A stretch of 64,000 bases of DNA. Source: Micrasema longulum (taxonomy: Eukaryota; Arthropoda; Insecta; Trichoptera; Brachycentridae). Position 1 is the stretch's first letter. Each line of letters starts with the position of its first letter. The stretch lies in NCBI GenBank assembly GCA_022494885.1, contig JAGVSM010001220.1, positions 62,001-126,000 on the forward strand. The letters are read 5' to 3'. Below the pieces are notes generated by a model. That model saw only the letters and a list, made by a program, of their open reading frames with translations, searched no databases and was not told the DNA's origin. Of this stretch, positions 43,720 through 55,202 are shown piece by piece. A program made the position numbers and the translations under genes.

Positions 43720-43960
43720 ATGAAGATTGGAAATTATCACAGCAATTATTAGGTTATTAAGAGCCGCTCAGAACGCCAGAGTGCCGCAATGGAAAAGGTA
43801 ACGCAAGTTCTTTAGCCGAGAGATGCGCCTTCTACCTGAACTGCGTCTTCCTTCAATCTTTTCCCTTATAATGACTTCACCTCGTATCACATGCCCGAAA
43901 TACTTATGTTATATTTTCTTTATGGTCTTCAATACCTCCTTATCTTTTTTAATCCGTCAG
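43720..43960 (-). pseudogene. Non-LTR retrotransposon C-terminal fragment (minus strand)
   Basis: The minus strand encodes LKTIKKI, KYFGHVIRGEVIIREKIEGR and RSSGRRRISRLKNLR, then, after a shift, AALNNLIIAVIISNL. The 'GH..R......IEG....GRR...WL.N.R' pattern is the C-terminal region of RTE-like endonuclease/reverse-transcriptase ORFs. It is only a tail fragment with indels. It ends about 100 bp from the plus-strand fragment at 44066. Confidence 0.65.
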
Positions 43961-44065
43961 AGAACATCATCTACTAAAAATATTTACTAGATTAAATTGA
44001 GTAGCAAGCTAGTAATAGTAAGTTCATAAACTTAAAACACAGCAACCACATTTTTAAAAAAAAGT

Positions 44066-44850
44066 TCGAGTATTATTATTCTCTTGTACGTAGCAAGTTG
44101 GAATTTGGAAGTATTGTTTGGTCACCTCATTATGTGATTTATAAAAATATAATTGAAACTGTACAGAAAAAAATTCTTCGTGCTTTGTCGTTTAAGTGTA
44201 ACATGGGCAGAATACTTCAATGTTATGAAGAGCGCTTGGAGTATTTTAAAATTGAAAAGTTAGAAACTAGGAGACAAATTATAGATATGATGTACTTGTA
44301 TAATATAATTCACAATAATGTTGATTCAGTGTTTTGTGTTCAAAATGTGTCATTGTACGTTCCCCGTAGGCGTCTGAGATCACCTAATACATTTTACCTT
44401 CCAATTTTTACAAACAATATGGCACATTTTAACCCTCTTGCAAGTATGTTAAGACTCTATAACAAAATGGAAAAAAAAGTTAACATTGACATTTATCATG
44501 ATAGAGCAAATGGTTATAAAAAAACATTACTATGTATCTTAAATCAAATGCCTAATCCTTATTTTTGTGTATGTAAATTAATTTTAGTCTAGTTTATTAT
44601 ATTTTATATGTTTTTAATTTCTCTTTTCTTTTCTTTAAAAAAAAAAAAGATCTTTCTTTATTTTTACCTTTCTCTAAACTTAATCTTTATTATTACTTAA
44701 ATTGAGTTTACACTCTTATTTTATATAATTTATGAAAGATGGTGGAGTTCTATAATTGAGAATATATGTAAAGAACGTTTGTTATACTTTCTTAAAAAAT
44801 GTATGTATTTTATGTATTCTTGTTGAACTTCCAAATAAATAAATAAAAAA
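44066..44850 (+). pseudogene. Non-LTR retrotransposon 3' end (CR1/Jockey group), mostly open
   Basis: From YYSLVRSKLEFGSIVWSPHY the frame stays open to a stop at 44590-44592 (last Met-started frame 44098-44592, 164 codons). VQKKILRALSFK and LETRRQIIDMMYLYNIIHN follow. The LEF.S..WSP.Y block matches the element at 4354-7468, so this is a related family, but the 3' UTRs differ. The UTR ends near 44850 in AATAAATAAATAAA. Only the C-terminal domain survives; the reverse-transcriptase core is absent because of 5' truncation. Confidence 0.8.
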
Positions 44851-46340
44851 TATATATATATATTTATTGAATAGTGTAGCTAACACGCTACCGGCGTCGT
44901 GTTGTGGTTCCACTGTATTCACTAAAGCGCACGGCCCGGTCCACTGGTTGTAAGGCAGTATAGGCTAGGCGACCGACCCAATTGCGTCTCATCAAGGCCG
45001 GAAATGTCCTCAGAAGGGCCTCTTACTTCAGTTTGAATATTTATCGTGCCAAATTCTGCACAAGATCTTGTACCATTTTATTACTTTTACTGACCAATAT
45101 AAAACGGCCTTAAGTACATAATCTAGCGTGGTGGCGGTCTCTAGAAAGGCCGCATCCAGTATTATACATAAATGTATAATATGTGTGTATAGGTGAATAA
45201 GTACATAAATATGTAAAAAAATAAATATATGGGTATCACAGTACCCACCAGACGTATGGCAAAAATACAGAGTGTTACTTTTCTGTCATAATAATATTAT
45301 ATTTTAAAATAAATATAAAACAACTTTGTTATTAACCACTCTTTTTTTTCTACTTATTCTAGTTCTTTTATTAAAATGATTAACCAAAAAGTTAGTACTT
45401 CAAATATAAAAATATTGTATTTCATTATAATACTATTTATTAATAATTAAAAATCATTATTTTATGTCAAACTTGTGGTATAGTGGTTTGCGCGTTTGAC
45501 TACCTTGCATATGGTTTTTATGAAAGATTTAAAGTGACCTTTCAGTGTTTTAGTTGGCAATGTTTCGAGTTAATCAGGAAAAAAAAATATGTATTCTTAA
45601 GAGCAATATATGTTTTCTGTGTTTTTTATAAATGTGAATAATATTATCAAAGCAACAGTAATTACTAAGACCCGGACGGTTTATAGCAATGCGCTATTTT
45701 CTAGTGCTGCGTCGTAGTAAATATTTTAGACATTTATAATAGTGTCTATTTTTCATAAATTTTACGGCACCAAAAAAAATCAAATAAAGACTAATTGCAA
45801 TTATTTAATTATTAATCTGCAAATTATTTTGATGACGAAAATGATTCATTTACCATAAACATATTCTTAGAATTCCGTTAGCACTTCAACAAAGCGATTA
45901 CTATCAGGTGAGAATTACCAGAGGGTTAATATGGAGGTAATATTCGACGAAAATTTATAATTATTAAAAATAATTGTATGTTTACATAATGTTTTCATAA
46001 AAGCATTGCCTACCTTGTTGTTTTTGTATAAATATAAATTGGTACTTGACTTGAAATTGATTGATTGGCTCATTTAATTTATTTGTGAAACTTAGAACAG
46101 CATTTTTACTATTATAATTACATATTGAGTCTTAAACATGGTGAAAGAAAGCACTTCAATATTCCAATAAATACGCGACAATTGCGAGACTGCCGATTTA
46201 TAAATAAATTGATCTATAGATCTTCTATAAATATAAAAATTAATCACCATGTTGTGTCTCGTAAAAACTCGGAAATGGCTTGACAGATTTACGTGCTATT
46301 TTTTTGCAAAATTTTCTTATTTACGTCCTCAAGATAGATT
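44851..46340. other. Unassigned DNA with a GC-richer patch and a SINE B head
   Basis: (TA)n at 44852-44870. A GC-richer block at 44880-45030 (CGCTACCGGCGTCGTGTTGT) is unrecognised. Near 45475-45530 GTGGTATAGTGGTTTGCGCG and GACTACCTTGCATATGG resemble the head of SINE family B. No genes seen. Confidence 0.4.
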
Positions 46341-46344
46341 ATAT

Positions 46345-46400
46345 TTACACCTGAGGATGGGTAATACTGAAAACCCGAAACTAGTCGTGGTATAATGTAT
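46345..46400 (+). ncRNA. Hammerhead-like motif, isolated copy
   Basis: CTGAGGA (46351-46357), one extra T, stem II GGGT (46359-46362) with ACCC (46373-46376), GAAAC (46377-46381), a two-base TA loop and GTC (46384-46386). Stem I pairs CAC (46348-46350) with GTG (46387-46389). All core bases of the hammerhead consensus (CTGANGA, GAAA, TH) are intact. The stem sequences differ from the 9944 copy but pair equally well. The extra base between CTGAGGA and stem II is shared with the other copies. Outside the motif it matches none of them. Confidence 0.6.
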
Positions 46401-46494
46401 TAAACTCTTGTGTGGTAAATTTACAAAGTGCTTTATTTTAAATAAATTCAAAATAGGTTTCCACAAAGTAAATCCTGACACAAAAAATACTATG

Positions 46495-46605
46495 ATTCGT
46501 ATTTTGTAATAGTGAGTTATTTATAATTCGTTGAAAATTTTGTCCATTATTAAAAAGCCTACGTAAAGCATAATAACGCAAATATTTCATTTAAAAAATA
46601 ATTTA
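46495..46605 (+). repeat. SINE family A, tail only
   Basis: TTTTGTAATAGTGAGTTATT, CGTTGAAAATTTTGTCC and AAAGCATAATAACGCAAATA correspond to the family A body. The head is missing. Confidence 0.6.
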
Positions 46606-46679
46606 TTTAAAAAAATATTTTTTAAATCCGACAAGATATTCAATGATTATAAGTTTTAAACGTATACTACATTTTAACA

Positions 46680-46805
46680 TATTACAACAGAGATGAAGAA
46701 CACTTTAGAGAAGGTAATATAGAAGTCTAGGTATCTACAGGGATTGTGACCTGCCATTGGCAGGTTTAAGTGGCCAGTTTACACACTGTGTAACAATAAC
46801 TATAC
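46680..46805 (-). repeat. Dispersed repeat R, copy 5 (minus strand)
   Basis: The minus strand reads TTACACAGTGTGTAAACTGG, CCACTTAAACCTGCCAATGG, TCACAATCCCTGTAGA and CCTTCTCTAAAGTGTTC, ending near CTCTGTTGTAATATG. Confidence 0.65.
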
Positions 46806-48600
46806 TGCCCTAATATTTTAGTCCTTGTCAAAAAATTTGGACAAACTCAAAATGTTGTTGGAAACAAATAGTTGATTAGTTGTTTTGGAAGCGGGATTTT
46901 GTAAACTCCTTAGTAAAAGTTTAGTTAATTCCAATAAAACTACAAATTGTAATATTGTAAAAAATTGAAAAATTACTTCTTGAACCACAAAAATAAAAAT
47001 ATTACATTCTAAGGGGTCTACAGAACGTTGCAGATATGTACCTTTGGTAATTTAATACTTTTTGTATTTTAATTGATTTTAAATTAAGTGTTTTACTCCA
47101 CATCTATTTCCATAAATAATAAAGTTTATTAATGAAGTTGCTTTTTCATTTTAAGTATACATTCATCTGAATGCCTAGATATTATTGTAATTTTGCTCTC
47201 GGCTTTGATGTTTGAACAAGTTTCGATTCATTTTCCTGCATCGCCTAAAATTACATACGTGGTGCATAATAATTATTGTTAAAACTAAAAACCTATTGTG
47301 AACCAAAAGGCCGACCGACACCAACTTATCGTAGTAGATAGATATATTATGCCTACTTACTATGTACGTATATTTACGTTACATTAGCTAGACTGTGCCT
47401 AGTGTTCAAGCTTCCCCGCGTGTTCTCATCTCGAGTTACAAACTGTTTCTCTCCATTTCCAAAGTCTATTTTCCCCCCCGAGAGAGAAGATTTAATTTCA
47501 TGTTGAATTTCTCCGGCATAAATATTTAGATCGGTTTTTATCACCTACCCTTAAGGATTAATTATCGATATCGATGTGAGGTGTAAATGTTACATGAACA
47601 AAAACCTACGTAATTGTTTACGATCGGAGCAATCAAATCCGACCAGAATCAAATGTCAGTTAAAGATATGATATTTGAACTACTTATAATCACATAAAGG
47701 AAGGATAGTGAGAATACGCCGAACAATGTGTTATCAGTATCCAAAGTTATTTTTAAAATAATTCAATTTATTGACAAAATAATCCAGACCTTGATTAGAA
47801 TTCAGAAACCTGATTATCCTGGGTGGAGATGCCTGTAAGCTATAATAAGTTTTGTGATGACATGGAACAGTATTTCATTATTTTTGGGCATCTAGGCGAA
47901 GACAATAAAATGAATTTGTTGAAGGAATATACGAATCGGCTTACTGTGCTAAAAATTATTACAAATTAAATATCCCTTAGATGCTTAGATTGATTAAAAT
48001 ATCGAGTTTTTAGAAAAGGTGTCTCAGAAGAATCTCTGGTATGCGATGATTTAAATTGGTGAGAAATAAAAAAATATGAGAACGGATGTAGCAAACTCCG
48101 GTAACAACTGCATCATCAAGCAGTAGCCCAATAACAAATAACTACCGACGTGCTTAAAAACATGCATTTGAGCAATAAGCATTTGAGCGATCACAATGAA
48201 CAATAATGAACATGCTTAAGTTATCGCAGCCATAAGTCAACGCTCGTGTCGGTTTGTTTTTTGTTTTCCTCGTAAATAAATACAGTTCATTGCCGAAAAT
48301 CAGCGTTTACTATTTAAAAAATACAATATATTGCATTTGCAAAATAGTAAACAGTGACTAATAATCATGTGTTTCCAATAATCATGTGTTCATTGTACTA
48401 TACGACCTTTCCTTCTCTTTTTTATACTTTCATAATTAACCTTACATATAATTGCTTTTTAATATGGAAACTTCACTGGTCCATTAGAATTAAGTCTAAT
48501 TGTGTTAAATATTAAACTTTGTAACTGTACTATATGTTTCCTGAATAAAAGAAAATAAAAAAATAAATAAAAAATAAAAAAAATTCTTAGGCATCCAGAT
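46806..48600. other. Long unassigned stretch
   Basis: No gene recognised. GTTTACTATTT (about 48305) and AAATAGTAAAC (about 48342) form an 11-bp inverted repeat. AATCATGTGTT is duplicated at about 48363 and 48380. AATAAA followed by an A-rich run at 48544-48582 may be a retroposed 3' end of unknown origin. Confidence 0.4.
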
Positions 48601-48839
48601 GTTAACTAACTGAGATGGATATGTTCTCATCATCACTATGGCAGCATCATCTGCATGGCATGTGATGTTAATGACCTATTCACTAACTTCTTTTTTTTAT
48701 TCTTAAAAGCGTTTTTTTTTTTAAATATATTTATTCTGCTTGTGAAAGAAAAGGTTTTAGGCGTATATATTGTTGTGCTATATTTAGTTATAAAGGTGCT
48801 AAACTTGCTTTGTTTCTTTGTTGTTCTCAATATGTGTTA

Positions 48840-48960
48840 TTTTCTAAATGTTAATATTATTTTTGTCCCGAATTGAGTTGTTGTAACTCCTGGGAATGTA
48901 ATTTAACATATTATACTTGTAAAAAACTTTGTGTTCTATGATTTATAAATAAAAAAAAAT
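48840..48960 (+). repeat. 3' UTR of the second non-LTR family (copy 2 of 3)
   Basis: TTTTTGTCCCGAATTGAGTT and TAACTCCTGGGAATGTAATT, then TTTATAAATAAAAAAAAATA, match the complement of 7540-7620. The 73-codon frame covering its left part (48655-48876) is not recognisable as protein. Confidence 0.5.
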
Positions 48961-49329
48961 AAAGTAAAAAAATTAATACAAAAAAGTGAAAATTAATTTA
49001 CAATTCCTATTGCAACTGCTTTTTTGACATTTGGCTTGCGAACCACTGGCTTAATGCAATAAATATGATAAATAAATAAATAAAAATAGCAATTTTGGAA
49101 TATTTTCAAAATTTACACGGGTGAAATTCAAATGTGTGATTGCGCAGCAGGATTATACGTCGTGAAACGTAAAAATAGTTGACATTTAATATTAGGTGTT
49201 CACGGATGTTCCATTGTGATCGTGAATACGATAAACAACCATCGTGAGAAATTGTCATCACGTCACTTATTAGCACGCCGATAGTTATTTGTGATTAAGA
49301 TACGGAGGCTATAAGGTTGGCTGGACCAC

Positions 49330-49575
49330 ACACTGCGGATTCCTCCTGGGAGCCTTAACTGCGCTGGCCCATTCTACAAGGCATCAGGTTCTCGATGTCC
49401 TGGATGTCCGCTGCTGACTGTTTGTCAGCAGTTCGCATCAGAACTTCGGAACGCTAACCTGACATGGGAGGATGAACAAAAACTGGAAGCTGACAGAGAT
49501 GACTAGAAGCTCTTTGTGGACACCATATCCTCCAACTAGGAAACAGACATGGAATGATGACGATGATGAAGTTAG
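49330..49575 (+). pseudogene. Non-LTR retrotransposon 3' end (same type as 8829-9441)
   Basis: SELRNANLTWEDEQKLEADR and KLFVDTISSN followed by stops at about 49437-49545 are the last residues of an RTE-like ORF, comparable with AELRGAGLTWEKAKMLAA at 9328. The 3' end is GATGACGATGATGAAG, a GAT-repeat tail typical of such elements. Everything upstream of the C-terminus is lost. Confidence 0.65.
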
Positions 49576-50027
49576 TCAATATAATAATATACACCAACCA
49601 ACTTATGGATGTAACAGCCAGATTGTCATTTTAGCTGGAATAAATTACCAAACATCTCCGTATTGTAAAAGGGCAAATCGACGATTAGTTGTACGCATTT
49701 TGGCTGAATATGTATTCTGGCTGAAATGACGGTTCGGCTGCGACATAGATATTTTCTTCTAGCAGTTTTAGTAATCCTAAAAAAATAGTAAAATATTTGT
49801 GAGGGTAATAACATTCTTGGATTAAATTTTAATGAACCATATTTGCGGCGTTTAATCACTGTTGCGTGTCGAAGAGATATACAATATACTTATATCATAA
49901 TTTATACAAATACAATATAGACTTTCTTTTAAACTAACAACATAATTAACACCAATGAAAGCAATTTGAACTAATAAATACTAGTCAATACATCCATTTA
50001 AAACACTTATTGGGCTAAAATAAAATA

Positions 50028-50490
50028 CTCCCAGGAGTTATTAAAAAAATCTCATTTGGGACCGTAAATAAAAAAAAAATATTTTTTGTGACAATACATA
50101 ATATCATACATAGTTAATATATCCGAAATAGTAAGAAAACATTAAACATAAAACATAGTACTCTACACCATCTTTATAAATTACATTAATTACTATCACT
50201 ATCAAAAAGATTAAAGTAATATTTTTTAATTGCGACACTTTTAGATTTTCTATTCGACTTTTCGTGTTTTAACTCATCGGGCAGTTTATTAAATTCGGAA
50301 TGGCCAATATTTTCGAGAGCCCTTCTGCCGAACTTTGTTGAGCGAAACTTGGACACATGAAAATTTCCTGAGTAACGAATATTGTAATTGTGAATATCAT
50401 GACCAAATGTGCATTGTGAGCAGAAAAGTTTATGATATTCAAAACAGTATTGGTTATGTCATGCAGTGGCATCACCTTGAAATGAAGTAC
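50028..50490 (-). pseudogene. Non-LTR retrotransposon 3' end, second family (copy 3 of 3)
   Basis: On the minus strand HDIHNYNIRYSGNF, HVSKFRSTKFGRRALENIG, SEFNKLPDELKHEKS and SVAIKKYYFNLFD with a stop form the C-terminus typical of CR1/L2-like reverse-transcriptase ORFs. The 3' UTR contains TAACTCCTGGGAGTATTTTA. It shares its last codons and UTR with 7540-7815. A 68-codon minus frame from 50475 is in another register and is not the coding one. Confidence 0.7.
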
Positions 50491-50860
50491 TTTTGAAGTA
50501 TTTTTAAGAAATCAATTTCAAATAAAAATATAAATAAATGAAACATTAAAAGCGACCTATTTTATAGACGTAAGGCCTCTTTTCAGATCCGCACAATGCA
50601 AAAAAAATAATTTTAACCATGACGAAAGGTATTTTTATTTTTTTTTAATTCGCATTTGTTTTTAAATTTACGTTTACTGCTTACAATGCTCCTATCGCCG
50701 TCAGATTAACCTTAGTATATACAGTCAATTTGTTTGTCACCCTCAATCTAATTTTCCCAATTTTGACGGCGATGCGGTATGTTAATTTATTAGCTAGTTA
50801 GTAAACCGGATGAAACTAGTCTGATCGGGAGAAACAGAACCGTTGCCATGATGGCTGAAA
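50491..50860. other. Unassigned AT-rich DNA
   Basis: Nothing recognised. Confidence 0.45.
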
Positions 50861-50861
50861 G

Positions 50862-51045
50862 GAAATAGTTTTTTGCAACGTTTCGTGACTGATTATGAAA
50901 ATTGGATACCCTGCAATAACCCGAAGTGTAGAAATTGTGGAGTAAACCCGGCGATGCATCGACATCAACGGCAAAGCCGAATGTTCTATCCTTGGTTCCA
51001 AACTCATACTCTGTATTTGGTGGGATCAGGGTCGCGATTCTTAAG
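50862..51045 (+). pseudogene. Mariner transposase fragment (catalytic-core part)
   Basis: FLQRFVTDYENWIPCNNPK followed, after a frameshift, by WSKPGDASTSTAKPN and, after another, ILCIWWDQGRDS. This aligns with the mariner block 'FLHRI.TGDEKW....NPKR...W.KPG....ST.KPN......MLC.WWDQ'. The first catalytic Asp of TGDE appears as Tyr-Glu with a lost register (TDYE). Only about 60 codons remain, and it is a different copy from the element starting at 51416. Confidence 0.75.
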
Positions 51046-51298
51046 GTAATCTTCAAAGGTATGTACATACCAATACGGTATACTTTACTTTTTTACTATA
51101 TCTATTTACCTCGGTATGTTTTTCCGACTTGTCGTTTCGACGTCGTATAAACTAATCCAACCAATGAATGACGCCGAAAATTTAGTTCGCATTTTTTACT
51201 TCATTCAAATGAAAAATTGATCCTATTTTACATAGCCTTCTGAGATAAAAAATGGACACTTCAAAGCGATTACAAACTCCAATTCATTCTAAACAACA

Positions 51299-51358
51299 AA
51301 ATCCATCTATTTCGTTATTTTTGATTTGATTGGAAAAATATCCATCTATTTCGTTATT
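51299..51358 (+). repeat. Short tandem duplication, period 39 bp
   Basis: ATCCATCTATTTCGTTATT occurs at 51301-51319 and again at 51340-51358. Confidence 0.7.
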
Positions 51359-51415
51359 GCTGATTTGGTGAATATTACTAATGAACAGGTATTAACATAA
51401 TAAATAATGTCACAA

Positions 51416-52659
51416 GGTGCCCAACTAAGTTTCCGGGTTTCACACATTGATGGCACGAGCGGCACGTGTAGTAAACATACATGTCAGAAATTGTGTTTGT
51501 TTTATAGGTTAAACAGTTGTCAACATCAATCAGTCGTAATACTATCACATATCGCAAGACAAAAATATTTATTTTAACAACAAAGATATCGAATTTTGAG
51601 CCAAATAAACTGCATTTGCGGAAACCTTTGCTTTATTGCTTTAACTTAAAGAAAAGTGCAGTTAAAGAAAGTAGTTTGTTTGAGGAGGACATGCACCATT
51701 AAAGTCTATCTGTAAATATTGGTTTAAACGCTTTGGAAATGGCTGTTTCGATACTGCCGACAAGGTGCTCTCCGGAAGACCAAAAACAATTGAGGACACT
51801 GATTTGCAGCGTTATTGGATGAAGATGTTACGCAAACGCAAGATCAATTTGCAGAGATATTAAACATGACTCGACAAGGTATATCCAAACATTTGCATTC
51901 CATAGGAAAAGATCAAAAGGAAGGAAATTGGGTATCGCATGAGTTGACTAAGAGACAGATGGAAAATTGAAGAGCCACCTCTGAAAGTTTGCTTTTGCGG
52001 CATTATGAAAGAGTTTCCCGCAAAGAATTATAACTGGCAATAAAAAATAAACATAGTTCTAAAAATCGTGGCTTCACTTGGAACGCGAACTATCAACATC
52101 AACGACACGGCTGAATCGTTTCGGATAGAAGACAATGCTCTCCGTCGGGTGTGACCAGAAATTAATCGTATACTATGAGCTACTGAAAACGGGTAAAACT
52201 GTCGATGGGCATCGCTTACAGTAGCAACCAATCAATTTGAATCATGCATTGTTTGAAAAATGGGCAGAATGGGACACAAAACACAAGTGGTATTGTAGCA
52301 CAACACTTCGTGCCATCCCACTCCCATAGTCCAGGACACCATCAAAACACTGAAACGAGATCTGATACCGCATCTACCGTATTTGCCAGATTTGGTTTTT
52401 TTAAAATAATTATTGGTTCCGGTCAATGGCTCATGGCTAGATGGACTGTAATTTGCCAATTTTGAAGGAGTGCGAAATTGGTTGGATGGATGATTTCAAT
52501 TCAAAGACGCATCATTTTATCGTTACGGTATTCATGTGTTGCCAGGAAGAATGCACAAATATATAGTTAGTGAGGAGCAATACTTTGACTGAACAATTTT
52601 TGTTAATTATTTTAAAATAATATTGGTAAAAAAAAAACACAGAAACTTAGTTGCGCACC
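51416..52659 (+). mobile_element. Mariner element with both termini, decayed
   Basis: Left end GGTGCCCAACTAAGTTTC and right end (minus strand) GGTGCGCAACTAAGTTTC are inverted repeats of about 18 bp with one mismatch. The 1244-bp length is normal for a complete mariner. Flanking TA dinucleotides are not preserved. The transposase inside is a pseudogene (next entry). Confidence 0.85.
51575..52595 (+). pseudogene. Mariner transposase pseudogene
   Basis: Blocks in order but in changing frames: PNKLHLRKPLLYCFNLKKSA (helix-turn-helix start); WFKRFGNGCFDTADK and SGRPKTIED; LLDEDVTQTQDQFAEILN; GISKHLHSIGKDQKEGNWVS (the conserved W.PHEL region read as WVSHEL); ITGNKK where TGDEKW is expected; LNRFG and KTMLSVGCDQ; YYELLK; LNHALFEKW; DTIKTL; IPHLPYLPDL; and GVRNWLDGWFQFKDASFYR with GIHVLP. 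The first catalytic Asp of TGDE is Asn, the ARPH region is scrambled and there are many stops, so it is inactive. Confidence 0.85.
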
Positions 52660-53770
52660 AAGTATAAGCATTCTATAATTATTACAACAGAGTAACACTG
52701 TCACAGTAACAAATAAATTTTAATTTATGATGTTGCTACATATTAACAAACTTTATCGATTTTGTCGTTGGTATTTCTATATAATTTCATATGAAATGCT
52801 TGCGGCGAAAATTGGATATTCAAATAATTTACCCATTATTGTATGTAGCTCTGTACATATATTATTATTTTGCGTCAGTATCTTGTCATGATGTGAAATG
52901 GCACAAGGAGTTTCAAAATATGGGGATTCTGAAATCAGTGTAAAGGGACAATGCGTTTTTAATGAATGAAGCTAGCACTCAATACGAGATATGTATCCCG
53001 GGAGATTCAAAGTTCAACAAGAGTATTGTGGCTCTTTTAGCAGTAGGGGAGAGGGCTTGGTTTGAATACGAGGAGCCCTTGAACAGGCAAAATAATTTTT
53101 TAAATATTTTTTTCTGTATACATTTGCATATTTTTTCCTAATGGCAATATTATTATCGATATCTGCCATTAATAAGGGAACGCCATTTTGAGTCAAGTTG
53201 ACTTGTAAATGTGGTTGATGATAATTGTGCATTTTATTAAAATAAAAGCAGATTGTTTGAAAGAAATTTCATAAATACTCGTGAGTATATCTGCTTCCGC
53301 TGTTAAGGAAATTTATAACACAATATTTTACACATATACGAGTATATACGCAAGTAATAGTATTAAAAATTCATTTCTTCATGTTTTTTCTGTTTTTTTT
53401 TTTTGGAAAATGACACCCCGGGGAAGCTTTGAACTATGTCGATAAGGATCTTTTAAACACCGTTCGAAACCTCTCATTTCTTATAATATTCGCTGGTTTC
53501 CCTAGATGTTTGACTATATCTTGCCTTGAGTGTACAAAAATAAGGACACCAGAAAAGAGATTTCAGAAGCTAAAATGCAAAAGCCAATAGAAGATATGTT
53601 GTAAAATATTGCTGCCAAGCGTTAATACGCTCAGCGTTACAACAAAGCATACTGCATTTTTTTACCGGTTATAAAACAAGTATTTACAGAAATATTACTC
53701 TCAGAAGTATAACACAAAACCATTTTTGATTAGAAAATGTTCAAACATTTGAAGATATTTCAATTCTAGA
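52660..53770. other. Unassigned DNA
   Basis: No gene or repeat recognised. A 72-codon minus frame at 53014-53232 has no family resemblance. Confidence 0.4.
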
Positions 53771-53774
53771 GAAT

Positions 53775-53920
53775 TAGAAGGAGTTATTCATCATATTACA
53801 ACAGATATAAAGAACATTTAAGAGAAAGGAATAAAGAAGTCTAGAAATATACAGAGCTTATGACTTGACATTGGCTGGTTTCAGTGGGAACTTTACACGT
53901 TGTGTAGCATTTATCATTTT
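53775..53920 (-). repeat. Dispersed repeat R, copy 6 (minus strand)
   Basis: The minus strand reads GCTACACAACGTGTAAAGTT, CCCACTGAAACCAGCCAATG, TCAAGTCATAAGCTCTGTAT and CTTTCTCTTAAATGTTC, then TGTTGTAATATGATGAATAA. The extra 3' part matches copies 7 and 8 (AATAACTCC). Confidence 0.65.
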
Positions 53921-54237
53921 GCTATTATTTAAACATCTATATTCCTTCAATTCTAAACTAATATCAACAGGTGGAAGGGAAGAATTAACATTATATTCCG
54001 ATATATTCAAAAAAATAAAAACTGCGAAGACATTTTTTTTCAGAAAGACCGTAGTCAGAGTAAAGTATCGGAATTTATTGTAGAAAATATAAGTGATGGA
54101 GAATTACAATATTAAAAATGGATAGACAGTGTGCTAGCTGAAGGAAATGAGGATAATGATGGAAAAGGTATGCCAGAAACTTTTTCTGAAATAGATTTAA
54201 AACTGGTGAAATGTTGCACCAAATAAACTGTTGTTAA

Positions 54238-54284
54238 TTATGTTGCTCAAATTGAAAAAATGTCTTTCATTTTGAGCAACATAA
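54238..54284. repeat. Perfect 14-bp inverted repeat
   Basis: TTATGTTGCTCAAA at 54238-54251 and its complement at 54271-54284, with a 19-nt loop. As RNA it would form a stable hairpin; no T run follows. Role unknown. Confidence 0.7.
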
Positions 54285-54794
54285 TGATTTAATCTGAAAA
54301 AACAAGCTTTTTTATGCGTCGTTCAAAGCCTCCTCAATTTTACCTTGCGTGAAAAGGTCAAAATGTTAAATAAGTGTACTTTTTATAACATTAGATTTAT
54401 TTAAAATTGACAATCAGCCCGTGTCTAGTATTTTAAATAAAAAAAACATTTAAAATTGTGGTTATAATCACAATATTTTTGAAAATATGAATATTGTTAA
54501 AACTCTTTACCCTCTCCCACAACCGATTTGTGGGTTGCCAAACGTCCCGCGTGAAATGCTTCGAGCGAGTTAGAATAACATTTGCCTTACCTTTTGTCTT
54601 GATAGGGTTTTTGCAAGGTAAAGTGTATATGAACGTAGTTATGCAGAAATCAGCCAGCCAAAGAATCTGAGATAATAGCACTTTTGTAAAACGAGTGAAT
54701 AATCAAATCCGCACAACAGTTCGAATGTTTTTTACGTTGACAAATGATAAATAAAGCATACATTCGTTTTTTATGATACAAAAATGAACTTAAC

Positions 54795-54880
54795 TATGTA
54801 TTTGACCAGTTTTAATGATTTTTAAAGTCTGGCTGACCACACAACTCAAATGTGCATTTTGCAGAAAACACCCAGCCTTA
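54795..54880 (+). repeat. Direct repeat F, left copy
   Basis: TTTTTAAAGTCTGGCTGACC, ACACAACTCAAA and TTTTGCAGAAAA correspond to 55345-55410. The two copies flank the palindrome at 55005-55215. Confidence 0.5.
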
Positions 54881-55018
54881 GTAAAACGTGTGTATGTTAT
54901 GTTATTATGCATTGAACATATTATTAGATATTATTAATATTTAAAGCATTAACTTTGTGGTCGAACATTATACTAAATGTTATTATATATTTGTATATTT
55001 CCACTTACCGACTTTTCT

Positions 55019-55062
55019 ATGTCTACTGGTATCGAGACGTACCCGTCTCTTCGTCAGGACAC
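55019..55062 (-). ncRNA. Hammerhead-like motif in the left arm (minus strand)
   Basis: The minus strand has CTGACGA (55057-55051), one extra A, stem II GAGACG/CGTCTC with GGTA loop, GATAC (GAAAC expected), loop CA, GTA, and stem I GTGTC (55062-55058) with GACAT. One core change (A14 to T) separates it from the consensus; the cleavage-site base would be A. Confidence 0.55.
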
Positions 55063-55157
55063 CAATTAAACCAACATACAAAACCCGCTATACAATAACT
55101 TTGTATAGCGGGTTTTGTAATAAGGTGTATATTGGGTTTTGCATGTTGGTTTAATTG

Positions 55158-55202
55158 GTGTCCTGACGAAGAGACGGGTACGTCTCAAAACCGGAAGACA
55201 TA
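55158..55202 (+). ncRNA. Hammerhead-like motif in the right arm (plus strand)
   Basis: CTGACGA at 55163-55169, an extra A, GAGACG (55171-55176) with CGTCTC (55181-55186), then AAAAC where GAAAC is expected, and GAA where GTA/GTC is expected. Stem I GTGTC with GACAT (55197-55201) is kept. Two core positions are mutated, so this copy should be inactive. Confidence 0.5.

Noticed and set aside
43727..43750. CTGATGA near 43728 as another hammerhead core
   Set aside because: No stem II with GAAA follows, and the bases belong to a minus-strand retrotransposon fragment.
50269..50475. 68-codon minus frame as the coding frame of this locus
   Set aside because: The retrotransposon C-terminus (RRALENIG, NKLPDELK) is in a different register on the same strand.
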